Source: Reticulitermes lucifugus
Taxonomy: Eukaryota; Arthropoda; Insecta; Blattodea; Rhinotermitidae
Length of the DNA: 32,596 nt
Reading direction: 5' to 3'
NCBI GenBank assembly: GCA_026260175.1
Contig: JAKCWW010006415.1
Coordinates: forward strand, 1 to 32,596
Positions within the stretch are counted from its first letter, which is position 1. Every line of letters begins with the position of its first letter. A model generated the notes under the pieces. That model searched no databases, was not told the DNA's origin, and was given only the letters and a program-made list of their open reading frames with translations. A program made the position numbers and the translations under genes. Shown in pieces: positions 30,311 to 32,596 of this stretch.

Positions 30311-31467
30311 GAGCCGGCATGGACGTTTCGGAGCAGACATACAGCAGTTTGGCGTATAGATTACAGATCAAGCCTTGGAATATAATTGATGGAACAGTCC
30401 TGACGAGTCTTAAAACTCAAATAGTTAAAAAAAAAAGAAGTACATACTTGAGATTGCATAGGCTTTTCTATATCACAGAACAACAGCGAATTTTGCTAAG
30501 AGTTTTACCACATCAAGGGGATTATAAATTCCATCTAGTGGGCTGTCTTATATTCTCCAGCCTGACGGAGTGTAGGAATACATTTTGCACGCATACAGTA
30601 GTAGTACATTAGTTTCAAACTCAGTCGATTACTCTATTCACCTGACATCCGAAAAGAGATCAAAGACCGTAAATCATGGAGATGAAGATAACTTATTCGA
30701 TGAGACGCGTTTATTCTCTTTAAAAAAATATGGGTACAATATTATTATACCACATGCATGTGTACATGAACATAATCACACTGGACACCATATTTTGAAG
30801 CAACGACATTCCGTATGAACTTCGATGGTTGTCAAAACCCATATTTAATAACCATGAATCATACTGTTCTCACGAATAAGGAAAGAGCCTTTCGAATGAA
30901 TAACTAAGCAATGCAAGTTACATTAAGATTAACAGACTTCAGATCGTCATATGAGTAAGTGAAGAGAGACGCTACAGAGCAAGGGGGGCAGAACTTGGCA
31001 CCAGTTAAGACACACAACGTGCGTACCCCTGTAGTATGAGAAATGTTGCTAAAAGTGATAAAATGTTGGGGTGAGGAGCTGAAGCAGAGGGTTGATATAA
31101 CAGAGGGACGAAAAAGAGCAACTGAACGTGCAATATCATTATGAGGGTTACAGGTGCGAAAAGTCGCGGTGGCAGGAGCAGTGATGTTGAGAGAAATGAG
31201 GGTAAGGAAGAGAGTAAATGGAATAGTACAGAAAATTGGTGTGCAATGCAAGAGCTACAAGACTGTGAGCCACAGAAAAAATTAAATAAAAGGCAGAAGA
31301 GAAGAACTAGTACAAATACTAATGAAAGGCATGGCTCAAATGAGATTCGTGTTTTTCTTTCATCTTTACGAACTGCATTTTTCCGGCCATGATGAAGATA
31401 ATTATGTGATCATAATGTAGCAAGCTGTGCAGGAGTTCCTCAAGGGTAACATGACTTTTTAACAGGT
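30311..31467. other. No recognisable feature
   Basis: Frames of 103 codons (30301-30612 plus) and 115 codons (30904-31251 minus) have no recognisable domains and are not called genes. Confidence 0.45.
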
Positions 31468-31545
31468 TTAACAAAGTGCAAGTACAGGGTGATATTTAAT
31501 ACATCCTTAACAAAGAGCAAGTACATGGTGATATTTAAAGCATCA
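31468..31545. repeat. Two-copy tandem duplication, 39-bp period
   Basis: TTAACAAAGTGCAAGTACAG then GGTGATATTTAA at 31468, repeated as TTAACAAAGAGCAAGTACAT then GGTGATATTTAA at 31507. Only a few substitutions separate the copies, so it is fairly young. Function unknown. Confidence 0.85.
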
Positions 31546-31969
31546 ACACTTTTAAAAGTGATGCCACAACTACCCATTCATTACAGAATGTAATAGTATG
31601 CAGTTTTCACACACCAGTCCACACTTGGGAAAATATAAACCAATATATTAAAGGTGACGTTTGCAAGACTCGCGAAATTTCCGGAACTGCGTAAACCTAA
31701 ATCACGACTACTGCAGAACACAATTTGTGACTATTTTCAATCATTAAACTGTGTGCAGACTCATCTGAAACACTCTCTTACTGAAATAACTCCACAGAAA
31801 ATAACCACAAGAGCCTAGGCCACACAAAGTTTGTGCCCATGATAATCATTTGCCAAAACGTACAGGTTACAGATTCAACAGCAGTCCGCCTCGAAACCAC
31901 TATCATAACGAAAATAAAATACATCCTTCTGTATTTCACAATTCAAACATTCCATGACAGCACGTGGTT
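31546..31969. other. No recognisable feature
   Basis: AT-rich flank of the LINE derivative; nothing recognised. Confidence 0.5.
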
Positions 31970-31984
31970 AATGTGACCGGCAGC
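31970..31984. repeat. Target-site duplication, left copy
   Basis: AATGTGACCGGCAGC, identical to 32215-32229, directly beside the (TTC)n tail of the LINE derivative. Confidence 0.9.
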
Positions 31985-32214
31985 TTCTTCTTCTTCTTCG
32001 GTGGCACTACAGTCCAATGCGGACCTTCGCCTCCTTAATGGCCCTTTCCCAGTCAGCTCTGTTTTTTGACCTTTCTTTCCAGTTGTTAATTTTACACTTC
32101 TTAAAGTCTGTTTGTACACAATTCCACCATCTGTTTCTTGGTCGTCCTCTTGGTCGTTCCCTCATTGCTCCTGCTCTGTACAATGTCCGTACATTCCACG
32201 TCGCTATCCTCATC
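31985..32214 (-). mobile_element. Internally deleted non-LTR retrotransposon (230 bp, SINE-sized)
   Basis: On the minus strand one open frame reads RIATWNVRTLYRAGAM, the start of an apurinic-type (EEP) endonuclease domain of LINEs, and passes without a frame break into RERPRGRPRNRWW and then KNRADWERAIKEAKVRIGL, the end of a LINE reverse transcriptase. Several kilobases that should lie between are missing. After the TAG stop comes a 3' UTR of about 10-15 bp and a (GAA)5 tail, as in RTE-type LINEs. The element is bracketed by the exact 15-bp repeat AATGTGACCGGCAGC at 31970-31984 and 32215-32229. It makes no active enzyme; it must have been copied in trans. Perfect duplications and an intact frame point to a young insertion. 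Confidence 0.85.
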
Positions 32215-32229
32215 AATGTGACCGGCAGC
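32215..32229. repeat. Target-site duplication, right copy
   Basis: AATGTGACCGGCAGC, identical to 31970-31984, directly beside the 5' end of the LINE derivative. The conserved context allows the pre-insertion sequence to be inferred as a single copy. Confidence 0.9.
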
Positions 32230-32535
32230 AATGTTAACATAATTAGTTATGAAAACAAACATGCAGAGACAAATGTGAGACACAGACTAAAGGGACGACC
32301 GTGAAATGAAGTGACACTACTTGTGCGTGATCATTATCATCATCATTTACTCCAACAATATGACACTAGTATTTATTATGTAGATAGCTTACATTCTTGT
32401 GATAAAAGTACATGATTTACACACTAAAATAAACACAGCTTCCAGAGGATTGTTCAGAACCATGACAAATTGGAATGTGCTTTCCAGAACAATATTCTAT
32501 TGAAACTGGTTTGGCGGGTTGTGACTTAAGAAGTA
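32230..32535. other. No recognisable feature
   Basis: Contains a short ATC-rich run near 32330-32347; otherwise nothing recognised. Confidence 0.5.
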
Positions 32536-32596
32536 CAGTGGACCCTCGAACTTCGAACGGTTTAATGTTCGAACAACTTGAAACTCGAACAAAAAA
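32536..32596 (+). mobile_element. pogo/Tigger-like DNA transposon terminus, partial
   Basis: CAGTGGACCCTCGAACTTCG, immediately preceded by TA (32534-32535), resembles the terminal inverted repeat of the pogo/Tigger branch of Tc1-mariner (CAGTGGAACCTCGATTATCC-like), which inserts at TA. Internal TTCGAAC repeats (GTTCGAACAACTTG, then CTCGAAC) are also typical of such subterminal regions. The element continues beyond the window, so its length and coding content are unknown. Confidence 0.6.

Noticed and set aside
30904..31251. 115-codon minus-strand frame with a hydrophobic start resembling a signal peptide
   Set aside because: Thr/Ser/Phe-rich composition reflects base bias; no family motif and no other exon.
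1..32596. CRISPR arrays, bacterial operons, rRNA genes
   Set aside because: No regularly spaced short repeats with unique spacers, no long tightly packed ORFs, no rRNA-like conserved segments; the sequence is clearly eukaryotic repeat-rich DNA.

Overview
This is a 32.6-kb piece of non-coding DNA from an animal nuclear genome, most likely an insect. It is AT-rich, has no open reading frame above 161 codons, and shows no operons, ribosome binding sites, rRNA genes or functional tRNA genes. I found no convincing host protein-coding gene; only one doubtful 99-bp exon (about 15516-15614, minus strand) is listed. One SINE family (tail GGTAAAGGTAAAG, head with an intact A box) and a conserved Penelope-type foldback look, from memory, like repeats abundant in cockroach, termite and stick-insect genomes. 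The polyneopteran placement is therefore an inference, not something the sequence proves.

The recognisable content is almost all mobile-element debris, in layers. (1) Penelope-like elements (PLE): a decayed reverse-transcriptase tail plus GIY-YIG endonuclease at about 16870-17420, and at least ten scattered terminal fragments. The better-preserved ends carry a motif resembling a minimal hammerhead ribozyme: CTGATGA, then a short stem-loop, then GAAAC-NN(NN)-GT. Several ends occur as inverted pairs facing outward (5858-6370, 2881-3060, probably 24905-25590), and 10923-11071 is a compact foldback from such an element. (2) tRNA-derived SINEs at 147-412, 4974-5236, 10584-10871 (with target-site duplication and an internal 50-N gap), 13936-14070, 22816-23045, 24686-24890, 30140-30310 and perhaps 19440-19560. 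(3) A short DNA-transposon (MITE-like) family with 9-bp termini AGGCGCGTT/AACGCGCCT at 3870-4105, 14397-14885, 17787-17905, 18150-18598 and 21176-21305. (4) Non-LTR remnants: a decayed RT C-terminus (22150-22510, minus) and a fresh 230-bp internally deleted LINE (31985-32214, minus) between perfect 15-bp duplications. (5) A pogo/Tigger-like terminus running off the right edge (32536-32596).

Simple and tandem repeats are an (AC)n run at 7455-7489, a 64-bp duplication at 1482-1605, a 12-bp hexamer-type repeat at 12254-12289, a trinucleotide run near 23876-23918, a degenerate 54-bp-period minisatellite at 26936-27530 and a 39-bp duplication at 31468-31545. The remaining stretches look like unique or unrecognisably decayed intergenic or intronic DNA.

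No genes act together here. The common thread is retrotransposition: ribozyme-bearing PLE ends, PLE protein debris, SINEs that depend on LINE machinery, and a LINE deletion derivative that seems to have been mobilised in trans. The best lead is the set of hammerhead-like ends, whose stem II keeps its pairing while its bases change between copies.
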